From NCBI GenBank assembly GCA_037039685.1, contig JAWNGF010000003.1, positions 4,562,571 to 4,626,570 of the forward strand: a DNA stretch of 64,000 nt, given 5' to 3'. Below the pieces are notes generated by a model that made no database searches, was not told the DNA's origin, and was given only the letters and a program-made list of their open reading frames with translations. The position numbers were made by a program, and so were the translations under genes. The DNA comes from Ceratobasidium sp. AG-K. Taxonomy: Eukaryota > Basidiomycota > Agaricomycetes > Cantharellales > Ceratobasidiaceae. Of the stretch, positions 38,410 to 49,400 are shown in pieces; position 1 is the first letter of the stretch, and each line of letters opens with the position of its first letter.

Positions 38410-40023
38410 CTGGATGTTTCACTCGTATAAAGCCTTACCATGGCGGCCAGAGGGCACTCGGGTATTATTATGCGAGGAGCAAACGGATATAAACCAATCT
38501 ACGTATCCTTCTAGTGTGCTCTCTGTTGAATCTTGCCTGCGCTCATCCCACACTCGAATAGTTCTGTCTCCGAGGTGAGTAGCATGCTGAGTAAAAAAAA
38601 ATTCTACGACCATCGGGTCGAAGGAGCATCTCTCCGTTTTCGGCATCCCAGACTTGGGCAGACTTGCCTTCGGAGCTGGAAGCGATACGAGAACCATCAG
38701 GAACCTGAGAGAGGTAGACCAGAAAGACAGCCCATTATGAACAATGAGCGGAGAAGCAGATGTGCAACCTTCCTCCACATTCCAGGTCGGTATAGTACAG
38801 TTGTCTGAACCCGATACGATGCGCGTGCTGTCAGGAAAGAAATAACCTGCTTAGGATCCTTTGGAATGTCCAGTAAGTGAGCCAGTTACTATTTGGCTAT
38901 TGTGTATGCTCTGGATTACTGCGTCCTCAGAGCTGGAATCGTCTTGTGTCGTGAGAGAGCGCTATTCTTTCTGATGGTAGGTTATGAGCCTGCGTGAGTG
39001 TCAAGCACAGACCCAAAGTTCGCGAATGCCATTATCTTATTTGCTTAAAATCGTCCAGGTACTGCTTTTTTTGAATGCCATGTTGAGTACGAACGCATAG
39101 AATATATCAATGCCTCGAACCTTGCTGCTTTGTGAGGCAGGCACCAGACCAAGTATCCTGTTTAGCCAACCTTCGTGTCCGGTAAGGCGAAACCTACACT
39201 CGATATGTCTAGCAACGGCAGAGGCACGCATGAATAATAGGCTGTAATGTGCAACGAGGTCTCCAAGCTGCGAGGAGGCGAAACGAGCATTATTAAGCTC
39301 TGAACGAAGGTATACCTCAAGGTCGTGCTTCAAGGCCGCAACATTGAGATCATGAAGGACTGGATGAGCACAAAGACTATGATCAACCCAACCTGTCAGT
39401 CGGAAATATATATCTGGTTTGGGGCTAGGATTCGAAAGGGAAAGCTGAAACTGGCCGCCTGAGCGAGCCATAAATCTAAGATATGCCCCATGCTATGATT
39501 TTTCTCGCGCCCATCCCAGGCATAGATCGCCATAGCGTGGATCACCGCAACCAAGTGAAAAGGAAGGGCATCCTTTACTTCCAGGAGCGGCTTGACGAGC
39601 AAGCGGTCAAATTGTACCCCTAGTGCTTTCAGTGCTCGCGTCGGCAAAATCCCTCAGACAAGGAGCCTCAGGCGGGCTCCTGAAACTACAGGAGATGTGG
39701 CGCCCGATGGGTGTGATCAGCAGTGATCCGCATCCACTACTTACATCTCCGGAGCGCTCCTGAAAGGGGAGTCCTGCTCCCTGAAGTCCTAGGCTCCGGA
39801 GCTCTCCGGAGCCAACCCGGATTTTGCTGACGCGGGACTGTGTATCGGGGTCCACCCTGAGAATTCGGGACAAAGCGCGCGGGAAGGAATAAGAGAATCG
39901 AGTGAGCTGGTATGTAATTGTCGGGATGATTAGCTTGACTTTCCGACATTCATGTATGAACCTGGAGCAGAAGAAGGTGGCGCCTAGCACCGTCGTTTTT
40001 TCGAGCTTGACATATAGCCACAT
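38410..40023 (-). pseudogene. NACHT-WD40 pseudogene
   Basis: The minus strand from 40023 reads TTVLGATFFCSRFIHECRKV, LIIPTITYQLTRFSYSFPRAL and RILRVDPDTQ, the segment after the P-loop in NACHT proteins. It continues after an insertion as VQFDRLLVKPLLEVKDALP. The Walker B region that should read VVIDALDEC is altered (LVAVIHAMAIYAWDG). A helical fragment LGDLVAHYSLLFMRASAVARHI follows near 39280. WD40 remnants at about 38640-38720 (VPDGSRIASSSEG, AQVWDAENGEML) and about 38540 (RTIRVWDERR) lie in different frames. No P-loop, no start and no continuous frame remain. It is in the opposite orientation to the intact gene at 14648. Confidence 0.8.
39637..39834. mobile_element. Small inverted-repeat (MITE-like) element inside the NACHT pseudogene
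   Basis: The left end TCGGCAAAATCC (39641-39652) and right end GGATTTTGCTGA (39819-39830) are inverted repeats matching at 11 of 12 positions. CGCG flanks both sides (39637-39640 and 39831-39834), which could be a 4-base target duplication. The interior is rich in CTCCGGAG palindromes and has no ORF. Removing it and one flank joins DPDTQSR to ALKALGVQFDRLL, the expected NACHT sequence. This supports insertion into a formerly coding region. Confidence 0.62.
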
Positions 40024-40812
40024 ACGATTATCGTTTTTTTTTTCAGTCCCCGTAGTGCCGTTCGCCCAGCATACCCCTTCTCGCTTGTTTGTTGTAAGCC
40101 TAACTTATCACCGTTCAACTACCCGTTGTTCGCGAGCACCTGAGTGTATGCTTCTCACTGCACACCTTCACATTCGGCAGAGTTGTATACTGCGAGCATT
40201 GTGAGCGACAGCCGGCATAAGCGAGATTCCTATCTTGGGTCAGCGAGTGATGCAACTGCTGATATGAGCTGTATTAAACACACCTCGTCAAGTTTATTGA
40301 ATGTCACCCATATGCTTAGATTAGTGTTGAGCCGTACTCCTCTCGGCCATGAGGCGCTACTCAGTATAGACAGTATGCTTACCATAAGAGGTTCGAGGTG
40401 GCCCTAGATCCGACGACGGGACTTCATCGATATCCTTCACAGATCCCGAATGTCTCTTCACCTTACCCCGCTCCGATCTTTCTTTCACGAACTTCAACTC
40501 TTACGTTGATCCCGCTTTGTATACTTTTGTCGCTCTACTATAAACCCGGCCCACGGCGTGACCCACGCGCACGCATTTTGCATCCTTCCAGTCATCGCGG
40601 ACTTGAAGTACAACCAACAAATCCATCTAAATCGTCGTGTAATCCATCAAGCTTTACCCGTACGTCTTCGTAGTGCTTTCTTCCTTTGGGGTATCCCTGC
40701 TCGCTCAACATCAAACCCCTAAGTACAAAGTCAAATGGCTTCACGAACCTCAGAGATACTGACTTGATTGTTTAATCCTACAGTTACTGCTCCGAATGGG
40801 GGGGGGGGGGAT

Positions 40813-41178
40813 ATGTTTGCTTTCGACTCGGCCACCCTCAATAAAGTCTTTAGGCCAGTCCAAGTGGGTTTAATTTTTGCCGAATTTGGTGGGGGACCAC
40901 CTGGGGAGGGGAACTGTGGCATACTGTACGGGAAGCAGGCTCTACCAATGGTATGGAAGATTATACGTCGGATATTGGACTTACAGGAGGTGACAAGTAT
41001 ACTGATACCAGAAGGGGTGGATGTATGGCTTGATGACGAGGCCTGGTCAGAGGACAGAGAACCAGGGGTGGGAGATAGTGGGGTCACTCGAAGTGGCCGG
41101 GCAAACTGCGTACATGAGGGCTCCCAGTTCATTGCTCGGATGGATCCAAACGTATATTATGGTTACTCGTGTGCGTGA
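40813..41178 (+). CDS. Hypothetical protein, 121 aa
   Basis: The open frame starts at ATG 40813, immediately after a run of 13 G bases (40798-40810), and is open to TGA near 41178. The product (MFAFDSATLNKVFRPVQ...) matches no family I know. The opposite strand is also open over the same bases, so the coding strand is uncertain. Flanking sequence to 40024 and to 41629 holds nothing recognisable. Confidence 0.25.
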   Translation: MFAFDSATLNKVFRPVQVGLIFAEFGGGPPGEGNCGILYGKQALPMVWKIIRRILDLQEVTSILIPEGVDVWLDDEAWSEDREPGVGDSGVTRSGRANCVHEGSQFIARMDPNVYYGYSCA

Positions 41179-41629
41179 AGGAGGAGCCGATTCCTCCACA
41201 AATTGACATCGTCAGTATTATAATACAATAGCAAAATCACGGGATCAAAGGCTTAGGCGTGGTAGCAGGGCGTCTATGTCGATCTATAGACAGACGAACG
41301 GTGCGTAGATTTCTCTGATCGAGCCTTACTGTAGTGTCACAAGTTTGTACATTACGAGCGCACCTCCGGCACTGTCTTTGATAATGCATTCCAAAGCTTT
41401 CAAGCTCACATACAGGCATAGTGTCAAACAGAGTCTCGGTCAGGCGGCTCTGGTCCTCACATCATTCCATTTAGCCATAGGTTACACGTGAACGAAATGC
41501 ATAGATAAGTAAACATAAGTGAGTCGGGGCATATTGTGGCCACGTCTAAGTAGTACATACAAGATCACAAAATCACAAGACCAGAACAGAATCCAAGAAA
41601 ATTTGCAACTAAAACAAACACCCGCGCTA

Positions 41630-44600
41630 TCAGTTATTGTCACTGGGCCATACGAGTCCACAAGGTGCCAAATTTCCACCCCTCGCATACCCCTCACCAG
41701 CTTGTACATCAATATGCGCCTGGCGTCCGTTGGCTTGAAACATCCATTCGGTACTCGGGTCGCTTGGTCGAGCTGGATCATCTTGTTTACCAGTTCGATT
41801 GCGGTTGATCTGGGCCTGCCGCCCGCGAATGTCTTCCATCGCTTGTTCCTCAACTTCGCGACAAAGCTCAGGGACGACACGCGAGTACCGTGCAGCGTGT
41901 GGAAGTCGTTCGCCCATGCGGGCCATGCCTTGTCTGTAGGTTTGGTTAGCGTGTGTGTGGATATATGCGCGGGCATGACATACTTAAAGGTTTCGATCTC
42001 GCCGCGGATAATTGTCTGTGGCCCCGTTAGTCGACTCGAGGTTGTGATACAATAACTGGCAACTTACTGCGTTGTCAAAGTCACCCATGAACAGCACCGA
42101 GCCATATAACCGAATCATCCATCTAGATGCTACGGTCCAGCAGTACTTTCCGAAAGTCAGCCCAATGTCGTAGATACAGAGATGAAGACTCACAAGCAAG
42201 CTATGCGGAAGATGCGCGAACTCGTACGTCGTGCTGATCAACCTATACAGTGCATCCAAAATCGCTCGCGCGGCATTGGTACATTTGAGTACCGACCCGT
42301 CGTTGCGCGAATCCGGATCACAATGGGGATCGTGCAATAATATCGTCGCGCTGTAACCCATTTTTAGTTATCTGAGTAGACGTATGGTAATAGGTGTAAA
42401 CATACATATGCGGAACCAACAGCGCCGCCAATAAGACTCCATCGAACACACCTGCGCCGGGCCCTAACCCAGCTGCGCCCATGCCAGGTCCTGTTGCACC
42501 CGTGTTTCCCCATCGCAAGACACGTCCTTGTTGGTCGAAGACAGCAGTAGGAGGTGGTGCATCAAACGCATCCCGAAATGCACGAGGGATGCTCAGGCGG
42601 AATGCAGCGATTTGGGAGTCAAGTGTCTTGAAGGCGGGTACTGTACGGAGGTCGAGTGATGGCGAAGCATCGCCAAGGCGAGTTCGAAGCCGAATGTTGA
42701 AGTTGGTTATTCGGGAAAGCCTGGGCGTACGAATAAGTATCAATGCACATACATTCCGTGAAAAACTCGTACAGCGCATTGGCTTTGAGCAGGAGCACAA
42801 ACGAGTCCGTGAGCGGCAAGTCGTGATGCGTGAGCAAGTCGGGCGTCATGAGCTTCTGACGTTTGTATCCGCTGGGCTCCTCCTATCCGAAGCACGTGAG
42901 TCCCGAACGCTCGCAACTGAACTCGACACCTACCCCACTCTCGAAATACGCCAATGGGAGCGGAAAGTCTTGACCAACATCGAGATCATCAATTGCCATT
43001 GGCCAAGCGGTCGCCGACCCCTGACCTCGGTCAAGCACTGGTCGCTTCGGTCAGCACAGCCCGAACCATTACCAAGCAGACGTACGGTAAGCGTGCCAAA
43101 AGGTTCTTCGTCGCCCTTCACTCTCGACCATATCCCTCGTTGGACGCAAGATCGACTCGCTCTTCCAGTTGCCCGCTCGACCCCGTCCACGACGCGCAGG
43201 CTGTGGACGAGGCTCCCCTCCTGGAATCTGTGTTCCTCTGATTGACGAGTCTGGATCTGAGAGGAACGATGGACTCATTATGGATGGACCAGCAAATCCG
43301 GTTCCGGGGTACGGAGGGTTGGAGTATCCCGCCCCGGTAGCGCTGCCGGGAAACCCGTCTCCGGCTGCGGCTCCGGAACCGGAGCCGGAACCAACGCCGG
43401 TGTTGTATGATCCGGCTTCATCATTGAAGTTGAAACTACCGTCAGGGTTGAATGTCAACCCCGAGATGTTGAAGGCGTCCTCGGCCGGAGGTGGCGGTGC
43501 AAGTCCTTCGCTTGTCGCAGAAGTTGGAAACCCCTCCGGAGACTTGGGCGTCGAAAACACGGGTGTCGAATGGGCGCTACTATCGTTTGCGGGGTTAGGC
43601 GTAGCACCGGGAAAACTGGGCGTATCGGGACCAAATCCTCTGCCACCTGGAGAGAGTTCAGGGGTGATGATAGGCGAGTCAATGTCGGCCCTCCCAGGCG
43701 CACCAGGACCACCAGTGATATGGTCATCGTACGAAGCCGAGGCGGACAGCCCGATTGGAATGCAATATCCTGATTTCTATTCAACACTAGCAATGCGAGG
43801 AAACTAGGACTACACTCACGCATAATCATGCCAGTAATCGCCCATCCCTCGCTCCAACGGGCATTGGCGTTCATCCACCACGCGAGAACAATCAACGCTT
43901 GGACGCTCTCGAGAAGTCGTCGGCCGGTTCGGGAATCATCAAGGGCTTTGGCAAAGCACAATGCAGCATGTCGGTCGCCAAATGACATGTCGTCAATCGG
44001 ACCCGAGCCAAGACTGCCTCCAACTCTTGACGGCCTCGCATAGCTACCGGATCCGCCTGCAGCTTTCAATCGTTCTCGGAGTCGCCTGATCTTTTCGAGC
44101 TCTTCGGGTGGCCTGAATACGCTCCCGACGATGGGGCCCGAGTCAAAGTCGAGCGATAGGCCAGGCTGAGGCGCGTAGAGTGCCCCAACCGCAGCCATGG
44201 CATGGAGAAGGGCTGGAGAGGGGAATGCCGCGTGGGTCGGGGGGAGAGCAAGGCGAGCGAGAAAGGTCGGACGGTGGAATAAATGTGGAGCGAGGGCATG
44301 TGACGCAAAGAATGTCCGAATCCTGGATCGGGGGTGAGGAATGGGTTATCGAGGGCAGGAGATAAACTCACAGGTGAGTAAGGATATAAGGCTCGGGCAG
44401 TTCCTCAGGCCAGCTGTATGGCAAGACCGCGTTCAGCTCTGGAACCGGATCAACATGGCCAGTACTGTAGGTTGTTTGATCGAGCGAGGAGATGTAGGGC
44501 AGGTTGTTGATCATGCCGTTCAAGTAAGCCTCGTTCTCCCGGATAATGGTTGTCACTTTCGGGTCTTGTAATAGCGAACCGATCGCATCGGGGGCACCCT

Positions 44601-45097
44601 CTGGAGTGAACAACGATGGCAGACCGCCAGTGGAGCTGCCAGGTATTGAGGATGACGAAGGGGGAGTAAAAAGAGGTGCTGGTGTACGGCTCGACGATGC
44701 TAGGATCTGGGGTGCGGTGGGTGGCGAATCGTCGTCACCGTCATAGACGCAATCGGGGTGTATCGAGTCGAGGGGAAGCCCTTGCTTGACGAGATTCCCT
44801 ACAGCAGCGGCATGCGTGCGCAGACAGGCCTTGCATGGACGGCCCGCGTCGCTGGGGAGCGTTACTAGAGCACGACGGAACAAACAATGGTACATACCAT
44901 TTCTGGAACAATTGTCAGTGAGACAAACAAGAGCCGAGCAAGACACTCACCATTTTGCGCTTACGACATTGCCTGCATGCCTGGGGGGGGGTCAGAGAGG
45001 GCACTAGCGCACAGTAGAGACCAACCTGGTTGCGTTTGAGAGTGTTGCCAGCGACTGGCTTGGCATGCTTTTGAGATGCATCGGCAGCCTTGGGCAT
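41630..45097 (-). CDS. Zn2Cys6 transcription factor 2 with fungal TF domain
   Basis: The ATG at 45097 opens [18 protein letters not shown] to LKRNQ. The zinc cluster is [10 protein letters not shown], then an apparent 5-base exon (44902-44898), then [14 protein letters not shown], with the sixth cysteine in HPDCVYDGD. The middle homology region carries [96 protein letters not shown] and [18 protein letters not shown]. It is followed by [11 protein letters not shown] and [18 protein letters not shown] large G/S/P-rich insertion (about 43210-43560) lies within it. The last exon ends at 41630 ([17 protein letters not shown]... to LVWPSDNN). It is a paralogue of the factor at 32308-35228 and divergent from RING gene 2. 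Confidence 0.83.
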
Positions 45098-45222
45098 TGC
45101 GGGGCCTTCGATCTGTTCTGTCTCTCATCGTGCCTTTATATAGTGTCTTCTGTTTTTCTCGAGTGACGTAACCCTGAGCCGTCTGATCCGCGGTGGCAGT
45201 GACCATCAATTTCTCCCCTCTC
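45098..45222. promoter_or_regulatory. Compact divergent promoter, TF2 / RING gene 2
   Basis: Only 125 bases separate the start codons of the two divergent genes, so core promoters must overlap. TATATAG occurs near 45138. Confidence 0.5.
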
Positions 45223-46481
45223 ATGAATCCTCTCCCAGCACCCTCGACGTCGCGAACCCCACTGCCGAGACTGATCGATAGGATTGGCCCTGCTGCGACC
45301 AGCAATATTAGTGGAATATCAACTCCCAATACCAGCAGATCTGCCACTCCTGAGACCGCAACTGTGCCAAACTCGTCCCGCAGCGATGGCCTCAGAATCA
45401 AAGGCAGTGCCAGTCGCCACAGTCGCCCAAACGCATCAGTCACTGTGCACTTGGCGCCCGCGGCCGCAGACTCAACAGCATCAAATGTCAATTCACCCCC
45501 TCCTGACCTAGTCTCGGATTCCGCTGCGGCCCGAAAGCGCAAATCATCACCTCCGACCGATTCCGATTCAGACGAGCAAGGACCGTTGCTTTCAGAGTAC
45601 GCGTGTCCCATCTGCTTCTCACCTCCAAAGAGCGCCATCATCACTCCGTACGTCTCACTTTACACTCTCACGCGATTTTGCACACTTATCGTCTTTTTCG
45701 CCATTTGCTCTTCGCATCGTGGATCTGCTTCTATTCCCCTCCGGTTCCTTGAGCCTCGTTAACTCTGCCTCAATAACTCGATCCTTACTCATCCGCATCA
45801 TGAAACACTGGATTGGATTGACTCGACGCATTCGTACTTGGTCTGACTAACCGTTTCCCTTTTTGGGCTTGGCACTCGATCTGACTCGCCCTGTCGTGAA
45901 CCTACTCTGATATGTTTGTACACGGGTATCTCATATCTCGCGCGCTCAACGCCCGCTCCACCGCCCTTGTATCGGCGGCGACATGATTCGCCGGACTTCT
46001 TGCGCGTCCCGTGCACTTTTCCCATTGGTCTCCATCCTCCGCGTCTCCCCATTGGCCCCATCTTCCGAATGTCTCGTACCAAACACTCGTATCTAGCTGT
46101 GGTCATATTCTCTGTGGCTCTTGTCTTCACGGGAGTGTCGTGGCACAGTCGGCTCCACAACCACTATGCCCAGTCTGTCGGACGCCAATACCAAACCTTC
46201 AGTTTTCACTCCCCCCTTCGGTCCCTGCCCCCAATCCTACGCCAGCACCTGCACCTCAGCCTCCCCGGCGCGTCCCCCCACCTTCGAGGATCATTCCCGG
46301 TGGGTTTAGGCTGCCCACTCTGGGAGAAGACATGGTCGAAGTGCGTAGGAGGCACGAAGGAGATGTGATCGATGTCGACTCGGACGGTCCAGATCAGCCT
46401 GGCCGCGAACGCGAGGAAAGATGGGACCCGTCCCGATCGGGCGTTGTAGGACTGGAGATCTTGACTATGGGGAGGCTCTAG
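45223..46481 (+). CDS. RING-finger protein 2 (C3HC4), 269 aa
   Basis: Exons 45223-45647 and 46097-46481 give 270 codons. The ATG at 45223 (MNPLPAPSTSRTPLPR) is the first in frame. The N-terminal half is S/T/P-rich and ends in a KRKSSPPTDSDSDEQGPLL block. The RING is CPICFSPPKSAIITP joined to CGHILCGSCLHGSV and PLCPVC. The tail has VIDVDSDGP and EERWDPSRSGVVGLEILT, nearly matching RING protein 1. The 449-base intron sits at exactly the same codon and phase as in gene 1. It is a probable E3 ubiquitin ligase of unknown substrate. Confidence 0.83.
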
Positions 46482-49400
46482 GTGAGTCGGCGGCGTGGCT
46501 CGCTGGGTTCTTGTGCTGAGATCGACCGTTCAGAATTGGAGCCTCCACTCAGTCATTACAACTTCCTAGACACAGATCGTTTGGATGCTGCCAGCTGAGC
46601 CCTTTGAAGTCGCTGGACTACAATGCCTAGTTGCTAATCGTACTGCAGCACGTCTGCGTGGTGGATTTCGGACACTTGGACCTGGATATTCGAACCCATG
46701 TAATAGCCTGCTCGTAGGGTAGCTTAATGAGAACTTGTTTTATTTATCGTTCCATCCAACGACAAGCCTGTGTGTTTGCCACCTTCAAGGCATCCCTCCA
46801 AAGCGAACAGCTGCCTCTACAGTACCTCGAGGGCTGGTCGCCTCACCCTCAATTTCCCAACAGCCGAGACTCGCACACGCATGAATAGACTTCGCTGAAT
46901 CAACTCAAAATCGATGCCTGGAAAACTCCTGAGTAGAAGCAATCGTATTTCACCGAGAAGATCCCCATATGCCGGAATTCGTTCAAAGTCCCTGCTCCGT
47001 GTAGGTCTCGTGCATTCGATCATAAAGTTACTGAGCTCCCCGCTCACACAGCAAGGCCTCGTCTGCGCTTGGGCCCTGGACGTTTCCTCCGCTCCCAGAC
47101 CCTCCACTCGTGCAAATCACCGAGCACCGGTGTAAGAAACCCAAATGCGCAATGTGGGTATAGCTCCATGCAATATCACGAACCGGTGCATTGGCAAGGA
47201 GCCAACGCCTTTCCCCCACACTCAGGATAGAGCCGCTCAACCTATCCGCGCACTGTTGTACACGCTCTCGATCTGCGATTACACAGCTCGCGTCGGCCGA
47301 TGATATGCAGATACGTCGTACGCTCTCCCCTGACAGCTGACTCGGCACGACGCGCAGCGATTCAGGCAATAAACTCGTTTGTGTAAGCGCAGTGATGCGA
47401 GTCTCCGCCTGACGGATACGCAGTGATCCGTGATGTTCACGCAAGATCGCAGTAAAGCAAGAAAAATGACAGTATTGTTCCTGCGCAGCTGTATGCATAC
47501 ATGCCGTTACCATTCAACTACGCACGTTGGAGCCTAAGCAACAGGCCTCATGACGCATACATCACCCTCAAACCCTCCCGGCTATCAGGATGACGCGTAT
47601 CCCGGTCTCCCATTTCTATCCTCAAACCTGCTGGGGCGTCTGTGCAGTGCAGCATTTGCCTGAGAAGCATGCATTAGTGGCTGAGATCGACATTTGGGTG
47701 ACCACGATGAATTGGAAGAAGCGCTGAGGATCACACAAATCCGGAAGCAGGATGTAGTTAGGATCAACGGGATTGTCCTGAGCAACAAAAGAGCTTGCTA
47801 AATGCGCAAACTTGGCTAGCGCAAGCGAGTAAACCTATTGGATGCCTTCGAAGCATATAATGGATTTTGAAATATCCATCTTGGTCGCTGAGAAGAACAC
47901 GTTCACAGACCAACTGGGTTCTATATGCAAACAGGGGCGGTGCAACTGTTCAGATGCCCCCGCGCAACACGCGTATCCGAGGTCCGCCGTTGCAGTCACT
48001 GTGCTCATAAGCGAGCAGAAGATTGATCCTGTTTAAGCACCCTCCAGCGCCCAGCACATTAAACTTAGTATCTCATATCACTAAGCGGGGGCGGTGTCCA
48101 ATAGTACATTGCACTTTCCCGCGGAATTAGTATCCGTGGATAACAAACCCAACTGCATCGGCCCTTGATCACGAGATAAATCAGTATTTCCTAATCGGGA
48201 CGTGCGCAATGACTCGCAGCGCTTCTTCGAGCCTAAACCTGCTCAACTTGCATCATCGTTGCACAGCAAATAGATTGCGCTTACTCATTGGCATCTCGGC
48301 TGGAGATAATGAACGACAGGGGAGGCACGTCAGCCTAAGTCAATTCACCGTTGCAAAGTCGGAAGGCCATGCCCATCGGGATAGCGTGCCGGAGGATGCC
48401 GATCATGATGGCGAGGCGACTTTTGATGGCGTACCGACTAGCCGCGCGGATATTGTAAATTTGGAGTGATACGATTGTGCCTGGTATGGTGGTTCTTGTG
48501 CCTCGGACGTGAGATTTAGCTCTCGGGCGCGCTTGCGTGGCGAGATGAGACTCGCAGAGGCGACGAGGTATATCAATTATGTGCTGTTTCCATGGAGAAA
48601 TACGCTGCACAGTTAGCTATTGTTGAGGGTAGGGTAAGCCCCGCTCCAATTGATAGCCTGTTGTCAGGCATTGCGTTTTCCTCAAATACGAACGGTGAGA
48701 TCTGCGCTGACGAGCCGCACAGTACGTACGCGCGATGGAGACGCGTCGAGCTCACGTGACTTCGAGATGGCAATGACGTCACGTCTGATTAATCTCATAA
48801 TGCGAATCGTGAGAGGCTATTGTATTTACTCGCTGGGACTGAAAATAGGTAGGGGGTATCTGCGAGCTAGAAAACCAGGTTGAATTGAAGCTGACGCTTG
48901 TAGGATTTGAAGTACTACACCATTGTAGCAACACAAGCCAATGGCAGCGCGATGGCGGTGTAGCCAAGGGTTGTAACTAGATGAGCAGAATACAACACAA
49001 TATAGAATTATGTGTTCTATCCATAAACGTAAGTGGAACACGTGGGAGTGTTCGAACATTTTGCAATCGTCGATCATATACGGCATCTCGCAAACGGACT
49101 CGTGCCAATCAGGTCGGGATCCAGAGCATCTGCCTTTCGTTTGTTCTTGGGTTTCATTAAGGTAGTTTTCTTGACCGTTGAGTTGTCAAAATCACCAATC
49201 ACCAGTGAGCTTTACTCTCTAATGCATATGCGTGTGCAAATAGCCGCACGAGTCTGAAAAATTCGGAACCGCCGCTTCAAAGAACACGATGAGGGGTAAT
49301 CTGTTGGCGTCAGTGGTAGGAGCTTGTGTTATATCGTCTTCGGGTGAGCGGCGCAGGCTGGCTGGGGGCGTAGTTAGGGTGGTCGCCAGTTCTGGCTCGG

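Noticed and set aside
45916..46368. Frames inside the long RING2 intron
   Set aside because: They would interrupt the RING between its zinc ligands, and direct splicing gives a perfect C3HC4 domain.
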